Of a stretch of 64,000 nt of DNA, positions 51,767-63,201 are shown piece after piece. The notes beneath the pieces are model-generated. The model saw only the letters and a program-made list of their open reading frames with translations, ran no database searches and was not told where the DNA came from. The first letter of the stretch is position 1, and each line of letters starts with the position of its first letter. Made by a program: the position numbers and the translations under genes. Source of the stretch: Branchiostoma lanceolatum (Eukaryota > Chordata > Leptocardii > Amphioxiformes > Branchiostomatidae); assembly GCF_035083965.1 (NCBI RefSeq), contig NC_089726.1, positions 10,979,501-11,043,500 of the forward strand, given 5' to 3'.

Positions 51767-52967
51767 CTAGAAGGTCAAAACAAGGTGGAGGGTTTAGCTA
51801 GTTTATCTCGTAATCCACATTGCATACAAGAGGGTGCGCACTTCTTATCTTTTGCTTACATCTTGTACATATATTTAGATGGGTAAGTTCTGGCTAATTC
51901 CACACTGTTAGGAATACATACCCAGGTAGCTTTATACCCAGGAAATGTACAAATACATAACCCTGACAAAACGCGATATATATAATACATGACATACCAC
52001 TGGCCACTTAAGATTTAAACGACGGTGATGATTTGGAAATTCCAATCAACCTTTAGCCTTCATTTTCATGTTTTGTGTTAAATGCACAGTAATGTTTCAT
52101 GTGTCAATTGAATGAGCGTTTGTTCTATTGCACTGTGGTTTTTCTTAACAAACGTTTTCTAGCTAGAGCCTTGTCCGACTTTGAAGTCAATGAAAAGTTC
52201 CGAAATACCGCTCGTCACGAGTCAGCCTTAAATCTTAAGTGAAACACAGAAACATTCGCCGGGGAAAGCCTGGACAGGACGGACATCGCATCTTTGCAGG
52301 GACATGTACAGTTGCCTGGAATGGTGGTCAGAACGTAACAGAACAGTTAGCTATTTAAGAACGCCGATGTCTTCAAGGCACGCACTGAAACGTGACGATC
52401 ATAGCACGCACAAAGGAGGGGAAAGTTGCCAGGAGACGTGTACAATCTGAAACAGACGACAGTTTACGTGAGACAGACACCACGATACCATGGGTACGGG
52501 ACGCGACGTTGATGACCTTGTTCCCTACCTCTTCAGATGACGCACTGCTCTCTCGATCGACCTGTCGGGGGCAGAATGTACAGCATTAGACTTGCACACA
52601 TGCGCTTTGCCTTTGAACGGCAGGTTTCCGGATGGTTCCGCAGCCGTGTAAATTGTTGAAAGAGTTAGATGGAAAAACAGTCTAACTGCACACCACGTAT
52701 CGACTCCGTCAGCACGCTTCGCACATTTTAGAGGGCATACTTTTTTTTTTTTTTTTTTTTAGTGAACTAGCAGAATCCCTTCATCCTAGGTCAGAAACAG
52801 GTTTTATTTGTTGAAATTGTACAATCGCACTCCCTGGGCATGTAGTGACCAGCGTACGGTAGGAGCGGGCTCCCCCTATAAATTTCTCGATGACTCGGAG
52901 GCGACATGCCGGGCATTCTTGGCACACCCATCCAACGTTGGTGGGTATATCCTCTCCGACAGACACG
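51767..52967. other. Intron or upstream region of the OAS-like gene
   Basis: No coding exon is supported. It has a GC-balanced stretch at 52380-52620 without an in-frame minus-strand start that fits the phase-0 exon at 51766. A T20 homopolymer lies at 52741-52760. Confidence 0.4.
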
Positions 52968-52976
52968 TGGTAGCAC

Positions 52977-53116
52977 TAGCCTCCGTTGCATACTCCTTCC
53001 GGCTGTTTTCTTTTTCAAGTGACCGTTTTGTTGTTACATTTTCAGAAAAACTGATGTAATAAGAAAACGGGAACTTGAAAAATAAAACAGCCGGAAGTAG
53101 TCTGCAACGCAGGTTA
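52977..53116. mobile_element. Diverged foldback MITE, same family as 3516-3781
   Basis: The left end TAGCCTCCGTTGCA is identical to the end of the 3516-3781 element. The right end, read on the other strand, is TAACCTGCGTTGCAGACT. Inverted arms extend inward through CTTCCGGCTGTTTT. Flanking 9-mers TGGTAGCAC (52968-52976) and TGGTAGTTC (53117-53125) match at 7 of 9 positions, consistent with an aged 9-bp target duplication. The interior has no ORF. Confidence 0.7.
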
Positions 53117-53637
53117 TGGTAGTTCAGTCAAAGATATATGGGCTCTATGCACGCAAGTTGGCATTGCGTGAACGAATAATTTAACTATCGATGGTGAACT
53201 GTAACTCTTGATCTTGAAGATAGAAATAAAGAAAGACACAACAACGATTAATTGAGGCAGATAAATCCAATGTATACTGTTCTATTCTGAGATCTTTAGA
53301 GGGAACTGGAGCTTTCTAATTCGCGTTAAAGTTGGTTTATTGCGATACCCTTTAGTCGAATTAGTCGAGTTATTCTTGTAACGTCGCGACTGTAGAGATA
53401 AAAGTCTGTCAGAACAGGCACTTGATGGGTAGCTGCCTGTTGCGATGGATTCTTCGTAGCTTTCTCATTTGCCCTTCTGTTGGGGAGGTAAATCAGTGTT
53501 AAGGTTTGCATGAGCAGCGCTGCGGTGGTAAAATTAAAAAAGCTATAATAATACAAGTGCACAGTAAGCTGGGAAACAGCGCATGCATAGAGCGTGGCGT
53601 AAGGAGTGGGGATGAAATATGTGGTATGGCTCATATT

Positions 53638-55100
53638 ATGTTTAGCCATACCTAGTATGGCTAAACATATTGTTTTTACTCATGTTTCTTCTCCTTCTTC
53701 TCCTGTCAAATCTTCAAATCGATTCATCTGTCATTTTTTGACCAAATGACCTGAAATTTGGTACAGAGGTAATGTAGGCAAAAACCAATGTACGTTTTTT
53801 TTTCTTTTTTTGATATTGACCTTGAAAGTGATTTTATTGAGGTTTTTAGGCTATTTTTAGCATATCTTGGCCTCCTGCGCCCTGGTATTTCAACCGAATG
53901 ACCTGAAATTTGCTGTATATGTGGCTTGAACAAATATTTAAAGGACTACATTCCCATTTTTGGCATTCATATCTTCAAAACGATTTATTTTGGGCTTTCT
54001 TGACAATATTTGCCACTTCTGTCACTTTCAATACTACATATGACCTAAAGGTCAATGACCCCAAGTGCCTTGCACCTGGCCTTGCATGCCTGTGAGCCTT
54101 GCGACCACCTGATTGGTCAATTGAGTTAATCTAATTATCTTGCATTTCTGGCACAGGTGTAGGCTAGTATTCATGCCAAATATGGTATGGGAATCCCTAG
54201 GACATGTGATTACATGGCTTTGTTCACTCTTTTTTGAGAAAAGATACACATCTCCAGTTCCTACATGTATTAAACCAAAATAATGTGAAATTTGGCATGT
54301 ACACAGGCCCTCATTCAAATGTTTGCCATACAGCCTTTCAAAACGATTTTTTAAACAAACAATTTTTCGGTTTCGTTATTTTCAACCCAAAGTGTATACT
54401 ATTGAATCATGCATTCAAACAAAGGGGTGTCACATTTTTATATTTCACCCATACTATCGCTGAAATATGTTGTTTTTGGTCATTTCCTTCTTCTCCTGTC
54501 AAATCTTCATATATATCATTATGTATACTATGGAAAACTTCATTCTTCCCTGGGGTTGACCTTTTTTAATTCAATTTTGAACTGGGTTGATTATGCGCAA
54601 GAGTGTAATTTTCAGCGGATATTTTCCCACTGGTGTAGTTTACATGGAGATGGCACGGAATATCCCATTCTTGCAAGGGGAGGATTCTGTAATCATTTCT
54701 TTCAATTTTGAGCTGGAATGATCATGAAAAATTCCATTTGTTAGCAGAAGTGTATTTGTTAATTAATAAGTGGATATGGTTTTGGACTTCTTCAACTTCA
54801 ACTTAGTAAACCCCCAGATAACCCCGCGAGGGGCAAAGTAGGGGGGGGAGGAGGTCCCAGGCTAAGGCGGGCAGGCCTCCAGCCTGGCGCGGAAAGACTC
54901 AACGGTGGGAGCCGTAACAACCGCGACTGGTCCATATTGTGTTGATGTGCTACTGGAAGACTCCATTCCTGTATGGAGAGACTGATAATTGTTTTTAAAC
55001 TCAATTTTGATCCATTTTTTTTAGTGGAAGTATTTTAGAATGGTCCATTGTTATTTTGGGAGAGTCCATTTTTTGCATGGCGAGGAGTATGGCTAAACAT
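53638..55100. repeat. Repeat-rich block bounded by ATGTTTAGCCATAC inverted ends
   Basis: ATGTTTAGCCATAC at 53638 is inverted as GTATGGCTAAACAT immediately (about 53655) and again at 55087-55100. The interior has recurring sub-blocks (CTTCTCCTGTCAAATCTTC at about 53696 and 54492; TGACCTGAAATTTG twice) and a G8 run near 54842. No clear target duplication or transposase is seen. It could be one 1.46-kb non-autonomous element or nested repeats. Confidence 0.45.
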
Positions 55101-55753
55101 GCTGTATTTGCTCGCAAATGTTGCCTTTCTAGTATACTACGTGAGAATGCCAAAGTAGTGCGAAGAGCGTTGCTGACAGAGCCGTTGCGCAGATGCATTG
55201 TCTGTTATTTATTGAAAAATCTGTGCAGGTACCTTTTCCAACATCCGGATGACAGGGATCATTCCGAAATGTTGTAAAAAGATACCCAACGCTTTTTCAA
55301 GGCATGCAGGCATTGCTTGCCCTGGTTCTGCGGCGCTGTACTTAAAATGCGTCAAATATGTGGTATCATCGGAACTTACCGCCATGAAATGTGGGAAAAG
55401 AGGACAGTGTAAAAAAGCTTTGCTATCGTTGTAAGCGAATATACTCTAACACAGCCATGTGAGCATACCATGCAATAGCTTAATTCCATGCTAATTGTCT
55501 GTACAACACAACATCATGCCTATTTTCCTTTGGTAACCTGATTAAAACAACAAAATTAGTCACACATCCAAGCACAGCAAGCGCATTAACGAAACTGTTA
55601 TAGCGTTTTACACTGAAGTCAGGTGATACTGACATTCCTGTAAAACTGTACATTCACTCACAGCAATTACCAAAGCAACAACACACAAAAAACGGCAGGT
55701 TAATTTCAAGGATAGGCGCAGGCATGACGTGGGATAGTGAACAATAACATATG
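55101..55753. other. Non-coding stretch
   Basis: No exon, repeat border or RNA gene is recognised here. It lies downstream (minus sense) of the KEPEKK-repeat exon. Confidence 0.35.
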
Positions 55754-56107
55754 TTACAGAGATTTAAAGAACGACTTCAGGGCCGGTCCTACAACCTTCT
55801 CGTCCTTGGTGTCACTATCTACAGGCGTCGCCGGGCTAGCTTTAGATCCTGTCTCCTTCTTTTCCGGCTCTTTATCTGCAACGTCAGCTGCTTTCTTTTC
55901 TGGCTCTTTTTTAGAAGGTTCTGGAACCTTCTTTTCTGGCTCTTTCTGAGAAGGTTCCGGCGCCTTCGTGTCTGGTTCTTTCTTAGATTGTTCTGTCTCC
56001 TTTTTCGCAGGTTCTGCCGCCTCCGTCTCTTTCTTGGCGACTTCTACTGACTCTTCAACTGTTTTTGTGGGAACGTCTTTTGAACCGTCCTTTGTCGATT
56101 TGTCTGC
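55754..56107 (-). CDS. Lys/Glu/Pro-rich repeat exon, possible N-terminal or terminal exon
   Basis: The exon starts after an ACACAG acceptor and reads in phase 0 ADKSTKDGSKDVPTKT, then degenerate repeats of KKEPEKKxPEPS, to a TAA at 55754-55756 (117 aa). Alternatively it can splice at GTT|GTAGGA (bottom 55793). That leaves phase 0 and would join the VLGAAAKKF exon of the OAS-like gene. Composition (KKEPEKK, then AEPAKKDEK in the next exon) supports the join, but this is inference. Low-complexity acidic/basic sequence; no domain. Confidence 0.45.
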   Translation of the reverse strand, partial: ADKSTKDGSKDVPTKTVEESVEVAKKETEAAEPAKKETEQSKKEPDTKAPEPSQKEPEKKVPEPSKKEPEKKAADVADKEPEKKETGSKASPATPVDSDTKDEKVVGPALKSFFKSL

Positions 56108-56794
56108 CTGTGTTGGTTAGTGTGATAGAACGGAAGTTTTGAAGATAGAAATTGCAGATAGAAGTCACCTGTTAAATTACTATATACTAACTATAGGACA
56201 TGGCGTAAGGTCAATTACAAATGACATTAGACAAGCTGAGATCTGCATGACTGACATGAACAATACATGTATCAGAACACAAGTACCAAGTTCCGGGTGA
56301 CATATTTTCCAAAAGAATGTAAATCCTCAGTTCACCATGATGTAGTTTATCAAAAGTACTTTAGAGTGAGAGACTCAAGATCTAAACTATGAAAAAGGTA
56401 GAGAGAGAGAGACTTAAGATCTAAACTATGAAAAAGGTTTCTAACCCTCTGAAAATGTAAGTGGTAAAGCATTCCGACAGTGTATTTCATGACGGGAGTG
56501 ATGGATAAAACAAACTCCCATAATGTGTTTTAAGTTCCTACTAGTATATGCCTGCTTATAAACTGTGTAGTATGCAGTATGCCAACCACTGAAAGACCTG
56601 TGAAAGGATTTGTACTGGTGTAGGTGTAAGGGTTCTCAAGTTGTATTCTTGGAGAAAGCACACCTGAATTATCTTTTGACGAAACGCAGGACAACACCGC
56701 AGTTAGGACATGAGAAAATGGACAACCTACAGCTACGAAACACTGACTGGGTACGAGGGGGTAATGACTCCGACGAGGATCTAGGAGAACCGAA

Positions 56795-57019
56795 CTATGC
56801 CCGAACCGTCGATTCCAGGGTTGACATCGACATCTTCTCCTCGTACGTGCTTTCGTACTCTTCAACCCTCTCGTAGTCTTCGCGGATGATGTCAAGTTGC
56901 ATCTGCACTATCTTCTGCATAGTCTCCGACATTCCCTCCGACTGAAGCATTCCCTCCGGTACCATCTCAAGAAGGCCCTCGGGGATCGTAAAGGGTGTTT
57001 CTGACACCGCTTCTTCTTC
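56795..57019 (-). CDS. Acidic exon EEEAVSETPF...
   Basis: After a TTTATAG acceptor, phase 0 reads EEEAVSETPFTIPEGLLEMV, then a Met/Glu/Tyr-rich helix-like stretch to a TAG at 56795. No good donor precedes the stop (GTTCGG at phase 0 is weak), so it could be a last exon of a separate small gene or be spliced further. It is grouped with the neighbouring acidic exons by phase and composition. I recognise no family. Confidence 0.35.
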   Translation of the reverse strand, partial: EEEAVSETPFTIPEGLLEMVPEGMLQSEGMSETMQKIVQMQLDIIREDYERVEEYESTYEEKMSMSTLESTVRA

Positions 57020-57348
57020 CTATAAACGTTGCACAACCGTGAAGATCACTATTTGCATGATCTTTACTACGCCCAATGTGCGAAATTAGTCACTGCAAAC
57101 TTTTCTGATCTACATCTTTCTACTTTAAATGAAATACATTTAAGTCGGACTCTTTTCATTTGTACAATTCAAAATATCAGAATGGAATCCGAATCCATGC
57201 AATGTGCCGACAGATCTATTTGCACCCTCTCTATTGAGTCTATTCTGTGTTGTTAGCTACAATCGTCATGGCTGTGATTCGTATCTACTGCACTACAAAA
57301 ACTACAGTACATTCTGTCGATTAAACACAGCTAAACGCGTAAGGTTAC

Positions 57349-57447
57349 CCCATTCAGATCAGTGGCAGTGTCCTCCACCCCATTCTCCACAGGTTCCCCT
57401 TCAACGTCATGTGTCATTTCCTGGTCAGAATCTGTCATGTCGTCATC
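57349..57447 (-). CDS. Acidic 33-codon candidate exon
   Basis: From a CAAAAAG acceptor to a GGG|GTAACC donor this is exactly 33 codons in phase 0, DDDMTDSDQEMTHDVEGEP and on. Symmetric phase-0 exons of similar acidic content lie on both sides. The polypyrimidine tract is weak, so confidence is limited. Confidence 0.4.
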
Positions 57448-57673
57448 CTTTTTGACAATGTGCGGTACAATAAAACTTTATGACTTTTGGAATTCCCATA
57501 TATAAATAGATAATTGGGCCATGTTTCTTTAGTTTAAATGGCAGAATAACGACGTCTCGTTTTGGGGCATGCTGCAATAAGTATGTCAACTACGTGCTAC
57601 TAGAACTACTTATTCTGTATTTAAAAAAAAAACTACCACGAAATGTCATAATATTAATCTCATGTCATATCAC

Positions 57674-57769
57674 CACATCCTCCTCCTCAAACTCATTTGC
57701 TCCCTCTCCTGTCTCTGTGGGTTTCTCGTCAAATCTCGCGAGATTTGGATCCGAATCGTCGATGTCGGC
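57674..57769 (-). CDS. Acidic 32-codon candidate exon
   Basis: From a CCGAAAAAG acceptor to a GTG|GTGATA donor this is exactly 32 codons in phase 0, reading ADIDDSDPNLARFDEK then a Glu-rich end EFEEEDV. It resembles the next exon (DDDMTDSD) in its opening and may be an ancient exon duplication. Confidence 0.4.
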
Positions 57770-58381
57770 CTTTTTCGGAACAAATACTTGGTAATCAGTA
57801 TCCAAACATGGAAATGGTACTTACAGTAGCGGTGGTCGCTGCAGAATGTGTATACCGATACATCGCTACTTATTTGTAACACTCTATAACCCTATCATAT
57901 GGCACAGCTACGTGCATATCAGTAACTTATGACATGGTCGGGGTCAGCGCAGCGTGAACGCTCCATTGCTGGAGAACCGAACTTTGGAATGTAGATTAAA
58001 CAAGCATCTAGGTAGTTCTCATTGATACGTTCACGTTGAGCGAAATGCAACTTAGGGATTTCTTTGTGTAACTCCACAAGAATTAAGATTGTTTTCCATG
58101 GCCGTGAACAAAACGCTGTTTTGGATAATCCAATGACTTTTTCATTGAATATAATGTCCTTGGATATTTGAATTGAGGTTTTTGGTTACCACTAACGACT
58201 TTATTTGGGGTCCGTCAAGGAGATCATGATGTCATATTTGTCCCTGTTTATGTAACAGTGAGCAACATGAAAAATAATCAGGTTTTGTTTTCAATGGCGA
58301 ATGCTGTTCATGACAGAAACTGATTGAATAGTTTACGATTCCAACTCATGATAAAGAGACCCTTTTCATCACAATACATAC

Positions 58382-58437
58382 ATCATAATCAATATCGTCA
58401 TCTCGAAGATAGCTCTTACGCCTTGTTGCTCTCAATG
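58382..58437 (-). CDS. Short candidate exon ...RDDDIDYD
   Basis: The TTTTTAG acceptor and strong GTATGT donor enclose 18 full codons, LRATRRKSYLRDDDIDYD, ending at phase 0. The entry phase needs one base from an upstream exon that I could not identify. Its acidic end fits the following acidic exons. Confidence 0.35.
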
Positions 58438-60329
58438 CTAAAAACATAAGGACAAAAAAGCATAGATATAGTTCAGTCGCTGTTTTTTTTATCTGAACGT
58501 GGATCTGGCATGTTACCAACAATAACTGTTTGGTATTTACAGAAATGGTTCCTGTTCATACCAGCGGTTGATCAGTGACACATGGTCCCATGGTATCAAT
58601 AGTTGACGTGCTAATCTGCCTGACGTGTAGCACCCCTGGCGTTAAAATATTCCATTTCTTCCAAATTTACATATCCGACGTTAATCTTGTGCATGAAATT
58701 GTGACCTTTCGGCATTTGGCCTTTCCCACGGTGACATTACGGTTTCTTACGTACATGACGATATTTGGCTGGGAGGGGTAAAATACTACAACGGGTACTG
58801 CCCAAGAACAACCTTTGGGCGTTGTCCAAGGTTACAAAACTCGCTTATTTATTTGTTTCTTTGAATTGATATAAAGGGGCTTACAATATTTGAGTAGGGT
58901 GACGGCAATGCTGGCGCTTTATCAAAAAGGTAAAAAAGTTTGTTACAAAATACGTTTCACACAGACAACTCATCATTTAATCAAGTAAGTCAGAGAGCAT
59001 GGCAGGAAGCCAGAAGCAGTAATACATATTTCAGATGGCCAGAAATACTGCGGTTTGTCCATAATGTGACGTTTGATCCTAGAAAACCTACTTCCTTACA
59101 CTTACAGTAGACGTCAAGGAAATCCTGTGCACCGTGAAAACAAGATCAACTAACAAAATTGTTCGGGCACTGTCAGACCATTCAGCACCAATAAATGAAC
59201 AATATAGGTTAGAGGAAAATGTCGACGTATAAAAAAAGTCAGGTAACGAAGTTATGGATGAGGACCAGACTCAAGTCCCGACATTGCAGGTTTGAACCTC
59301 ACGTATTAGCATACTGCGAAGGCCGTTATCGAATGTCTAGTTTGCAAGTATCAGATATCGCCGTTTCGTGTCGAAAAAATAACACTCTTGTTTGATTTCA
59401 ATATCTTTACATTTCGGTCGTTAATTGTATGGTCGCGTAAACATTATATGACATCACATGTTGTGTTTGGTCATCTGGACGTAACAACTTGCTTAACGTT
59501 TACGGGGCATTTATGGTTAGCCTAGTTCTAAGTTCTTACTTCTATTTTAACTCATGCCTGAATACGTGCAGCGGCCCACGTCTGTTGTCTGTACGTGTGG
59601 TGCTAAAACTGTCATAGAAAGCTTCATTATCACATTCCCAACATCTGTTTTTTTTTCTTTCTTAAAGATGCTCAGTTTCCTTGCTTTATTTCATCCAAGT
59701 TGAGATTTGTTCAGGGTGCACCGCTCTGTGTGCCACGCCAGGGAGCATGGGTCGTCCGGCGGAGGGCATACATCATCCAATGACAACCTTATTGTAATGG
59801 TGAATTTAACACAAATGCGTGGCCAAAGGCACAATGTATCACTTCAGTTTTGCTTTGTCAAGTTAGTGGCCTGACCCCACCAAACGCCCTCCAGTGGAAC
59901 GATATTTTTTGGCCGGAGGGATCCGCCCGTTTCTGCTTCATCCGACATTCTTCACATTATTCCCCCGTGCCATTTATGTCCGACGCGAAACCGAGAACGG
60001 TCCAGAGTTTATTATAGCTCTCCAATAGGAAAATATGTACCAAGACTGTTTCTAATACCAATCAAACGATAATCAAGAAGAGGTTATGGATAAAACTTGG
60101 AATGAGGTCAGCTGTTTTAACGATTGTTGATGGTGACTGCTGTAACTAAATTCACGCCGCTGGACAGCTGACGAAACAACACGACGGGGTTCAGCAGTTG
60201 CAGAACAATTTTCACTGCTCCCAAATGAGCCTTTTATGACAAGCTCTCACAAAATATAATAGCACAAAAAAACTAATAATAAGGAATGCATGTGAAATCT
60301 TAAAATGCTTAACGATGATGACAATTTGC
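58438..60329. other. Non-coding stretch
   Basis: I see no supported exon, RNA gene or repeat boundary. A poly-T tract lies near 59650. Confidence 0.35.
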
Positions 60330-60776
60330 TTAAAATTCTCCGAAGTACTGGGTCTTCTCACGTCGACCCCGAACCATTTGTCCCCCGTGGGGGACATATC
60401 TGAAGGGCACCCACCTCCCAGTAGCATAGTCATTGTCAGCTACTGTTACGTCCACAGAAGCAAATCCTACAAATCTAATTTCACGACAGAAGCTAGAACT
60501 AAAGAGAAGTGTCTGACATACCATCTTTAGGGCAGCTTTTTGTTCACGCTTGTTGAAAGAAAAGAGAATAGAGGTTCCCTTAGTCCTGTCCCTGGCTCCA
60601 GCGGTCCCGAACACCTCCAAACGGGCAGCTTGCCCGAAATAGTACACAGGAAATGGATATCCCCAGATACCAATATTAGAAATATAAGGGCTGTACCAGA
60701 TGCAGTCCCAAGAGAGGGGTGCCGGGTCGTAGTTTTTGTTGTTGCTGTCCTTGTTTGCGTGATTATTTCTGTCCAA
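60330..60776 (-). other. Unassigned 148-codon ORF
   Basis: This ORF is intron-free in the window. It reads protein-like segments (FSFNKREQKAALKMVCQTLL, VGFASVDVTVADNDYATGRW) but I recognise no family and see no splice or promoter context. It may be part of a dispersed repeat or chance. Confidence 0.2.
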
Positions 60777-61602
60777 GGTAAAAACTACTTTCGTGACAAG
60801 GGTACGCCAATATCAGGACCGACGCATGGTTAGGACTTTATGCAGGTTATCCCAAACTCTACTTGGGTGGATAGATGAGCCATTTGGAGTCACTCTAAAG
60901 ATTCTCCAAAATGGGTTTATCTAATATTTCTAATATTCAATATTTCCTATACCAACCTCACCAGTCTCCAAATGTCAGACTTGTCTTGAACTACAAGACA
61001 AATGTGACATTTGGATAAGTAATAGTTTTCTTTTATTCTTTTTTTTTTCATTATTTGATCGCTTACTGCTTTAAAGCAGCAAAGTGCGAATCTGACGGAT
61101 CCGACGACGGTCCAACGGCTACTGTTGAGCCGTGGTGGATGAGATATCCACAGTATTACGTCGATTCTCTGTTATTGCGCCTCACATTGCAGCTTCTACT
61201 TTTCTAGTTCATTGCTCCTTGGGGAGTTGCAGAAGCGTCCCCTAGCAGAATAGGGTTGAAATGATTAGTCATGCTTGGTGGGTGACGTCATCAGCACTGT
61301 ATTGATTATGCAAATGTGCCAAATACGTCACCGGTTAGCATAAATTATGTCAATTAGCCGGTGCAGCTTATACATTTTAGATTGTACGTGATCTTTTACG
61401 CCTCAGTTTCAGGCGTTTCCGACAGGTTCATCCGAGAATAGCCAATCGAAAAATATATCAAACTATCTTCGTTCAACCAAGAAAAGGAGATTCACATGGT
61501 GTGTCAAATAAAATCACCAGAGACAAAGAAAATGTCGAATAAAGCCAGGTAAAAAATTGCATCGCCCTTTCATTGGGCGTTTTCGGCAGACATTTGGAGG
61601 GC

Positions 61603-61766
61603 ATACTTACCTGGCAGAGATGGCACATTGATCAAGAAGGATGTCCGTCCAGGGCGAGGCCTTGCCATTGCACTCCGGCGGGTTGACCCTTGCGATTACC
61701 CCAAATGCGGGTAACTCGGCTGCGTAATTTATGATAGTGGGGGTCTGCGTTCGCGCTAACCCCCGC
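61603..61766 (+). ncRNA. U1 spliceosomal snRNA
   Basis: The RNA begins ATACTTACCTGGCAG, the invariant U1 5' end that pairs with 5' splice sites. Stem-loop I has the U1-70K loop GATCAAGAAGG, and its flanking stem can be paired (GATGG with CCGTC, ACAT with ATGT). The CAGGGCGAGGC core follows, then the U1A-binding loop ATTGCACTCC. Next come CCCAAATGCGGG for stem III, an Sm site in GTAATTTATG, and a 3' stem-loop GGGGGTCTGCGTTCGCGC. The length of about 164 nt equals that of animal U1. All protein- and RNA-binding elements are intact, so it is probably functional. The exact 3' end may differ by a few bases. Confidence 0.95.
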
Positions 61767-61867
61767 CTATACAATCCAAAAGCAATTGCACCACACCATT
61801 CACTCCTACTGCCCACTGGACGAACGCTCACATTTCTGGAATTCGGCCAAGTCACACAGTAGTCGGT

Positions 61868-61935
61868 TTACAAGCGAGTTGGTGGGGCCTCGATGGGTGA
61901 GAGGTAGTAGTGATCTCCACCAGACTCGTTCGGGG
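61868..61935 (-). CDS. Candidate short exon NESGGDHYYLSPIEAPP
   Basis: After a TTTTTTACAG acceptor the frame PNESGGDHYYLSPIEAPPTR ends L-stop (TAA at 61868-61870). It needs one base carried over, which the exon at 63202-63269 could supply only through a secondary donor (AGCG|GTCAGG). Partly overlapping possibilities exist, so this is a weak call. Confidence 0.25.
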
Positions 61936-62026
61936 CTGTAAAAAATAGAAGACTTCAGACAAATATGGTGGATAATTGACCTGAGTCAATGATAACTCTT
62001 GTCCCTAAAGGAAGGAAGGTTGGGTG

Positions 62027-62084
62027 AGCTTGATTAAATCGCCACAGAAGCCCTTACGGCTTCTGTGGCGATTCAACCAAGCTC
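62027..62084. repeat. Near-perfect hairpin
   Basis: The inverted arms contain AATCGCCACAGAAGCC and GGCTTCTGTGGCGATT, extend to GAGCTTG/CAAGCTC, and have a loop of about 6 bases. A weaker GGATCC...GGATCC symmetry follows. It has no ORF. It could be a foldback element remnant or a structured RNA. Confidence 0.6.
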
Positions 62085-62782
62085 GGCCCACGGGGCTTGC
62101 CCGTACCGGATCCCTTGCCGGTCTGGATCCCCTAGATAAGAGCTTCCAAGTTCCAAGTTCCATGTCGACAGTCAGAAGCCCGGACCTATAAAGTCTTTCT
62201 AAAAATTCCTGTGAAACTGGGCGAAATGTCAACAATAAGTGAACAAGGAAATATATCAATAAATACTGACATTCCATGCAAAATGCATTGTCTTTTCCTG
62301 CTCATAACCAAGTCATAACCAAATGCTGAACCGTCAAAACATAACCCCCTGGGGACCATAGAAAACATAGAAATCGGCCAAACTAGGGTGACTAATTGGC
62401 CAGTGGAGCCAGACCAGAGAATGATAAACTTGGCGGGCTCATTCCACTGATTTGGCTAATTTCAACAGGACAAGGTGACCATAACTTTGCCGGTGTTGTC
62501 TTTTGTGTAAAAAACACACCTTAGCTGAAGTACTAGTAATGGTCGCATGATGACGTTACTAAAACATTAACGCTTTCCACCTCCCATCATCCTTAGCGCG
62601 TCCTGTCCAAAAATGCGAAACAGACGGGTTATTTTGTCCATTCGAGACCCATGACATCGTCACAGTACTTGACATTTTGCCGTTTGTAACTGGCACACAC
62701 AACTTGTCAAAAATAATCTACCTGAATTATCTCAAAATACAGAGTTTGTACTAATGGGGAATCTTTCGGTAGTTCCCATGTG

Positions 62783-62855
62783 CCTCGATGGCGCAGTAGG
62801 CAGCGCGTGAGTCTCATAATCTCAAGGTCGTGAGTTCGATCCTCACTCGGGGCAA
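62783..62855 (+). tRNA. Elongator tRNA-Met (CAT)
   Basis: The 73-nt cloverleaf has acceptor GCCTCGA with TCGGGGC, D arm GCGC/GCGC, anticodon loop CTCATAA, and T arm GTGAG TTCGATC CTCAC, with discriminator A. A box TGGCGCAGTAGG and B box GAGTTCGATCC are present. The anticodon stem has a compensated G-C pair relative to the usual C-G, and a U-U at 31-39 as in other eukaryotic tRNA-Met. A T-rich Pol III terminator follows (TTTTTG then T8). It has no intron. Confidence 0.95.
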
Positions 62856-63201
62856 AATCTTTTTGTTTTTTTTAATGTTGAATATCTTCTTCACATGGTT
62901 CAAAACAGTCAACTCCCTTTTTTCCAGCGTCACACGTTTTTTTGCACCTATGAAATAGCAACCAACAGCTATCAGCCAATCGTTTGTTTGTATACCTTAT
63001 CAATTTATCAATATCATATCAACTTATAAACTTCGTTTTGCAGACAAAGGAAAACTACACCTCTTTACAACAAACCGTGTACAATAAGAAACAATAAGAA
63101 AAGATAATCAGAAAACAGGATATCATATGCCAAAATTAGATAAAAGAGCCGAGCCGACATGCCTGCTAACGAGCCTAAAAACACATGCCGCCCGCACTGA
63201 C

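Noticed and set aside
50630..51886. 418-codon Leu/Ser-rich plus-strand ORF
   Set aside because: It is the antisense shadow of the E/K/R-rich charged-helix exon; GAG/AAG codons read as CTC/CTT on the other strand.
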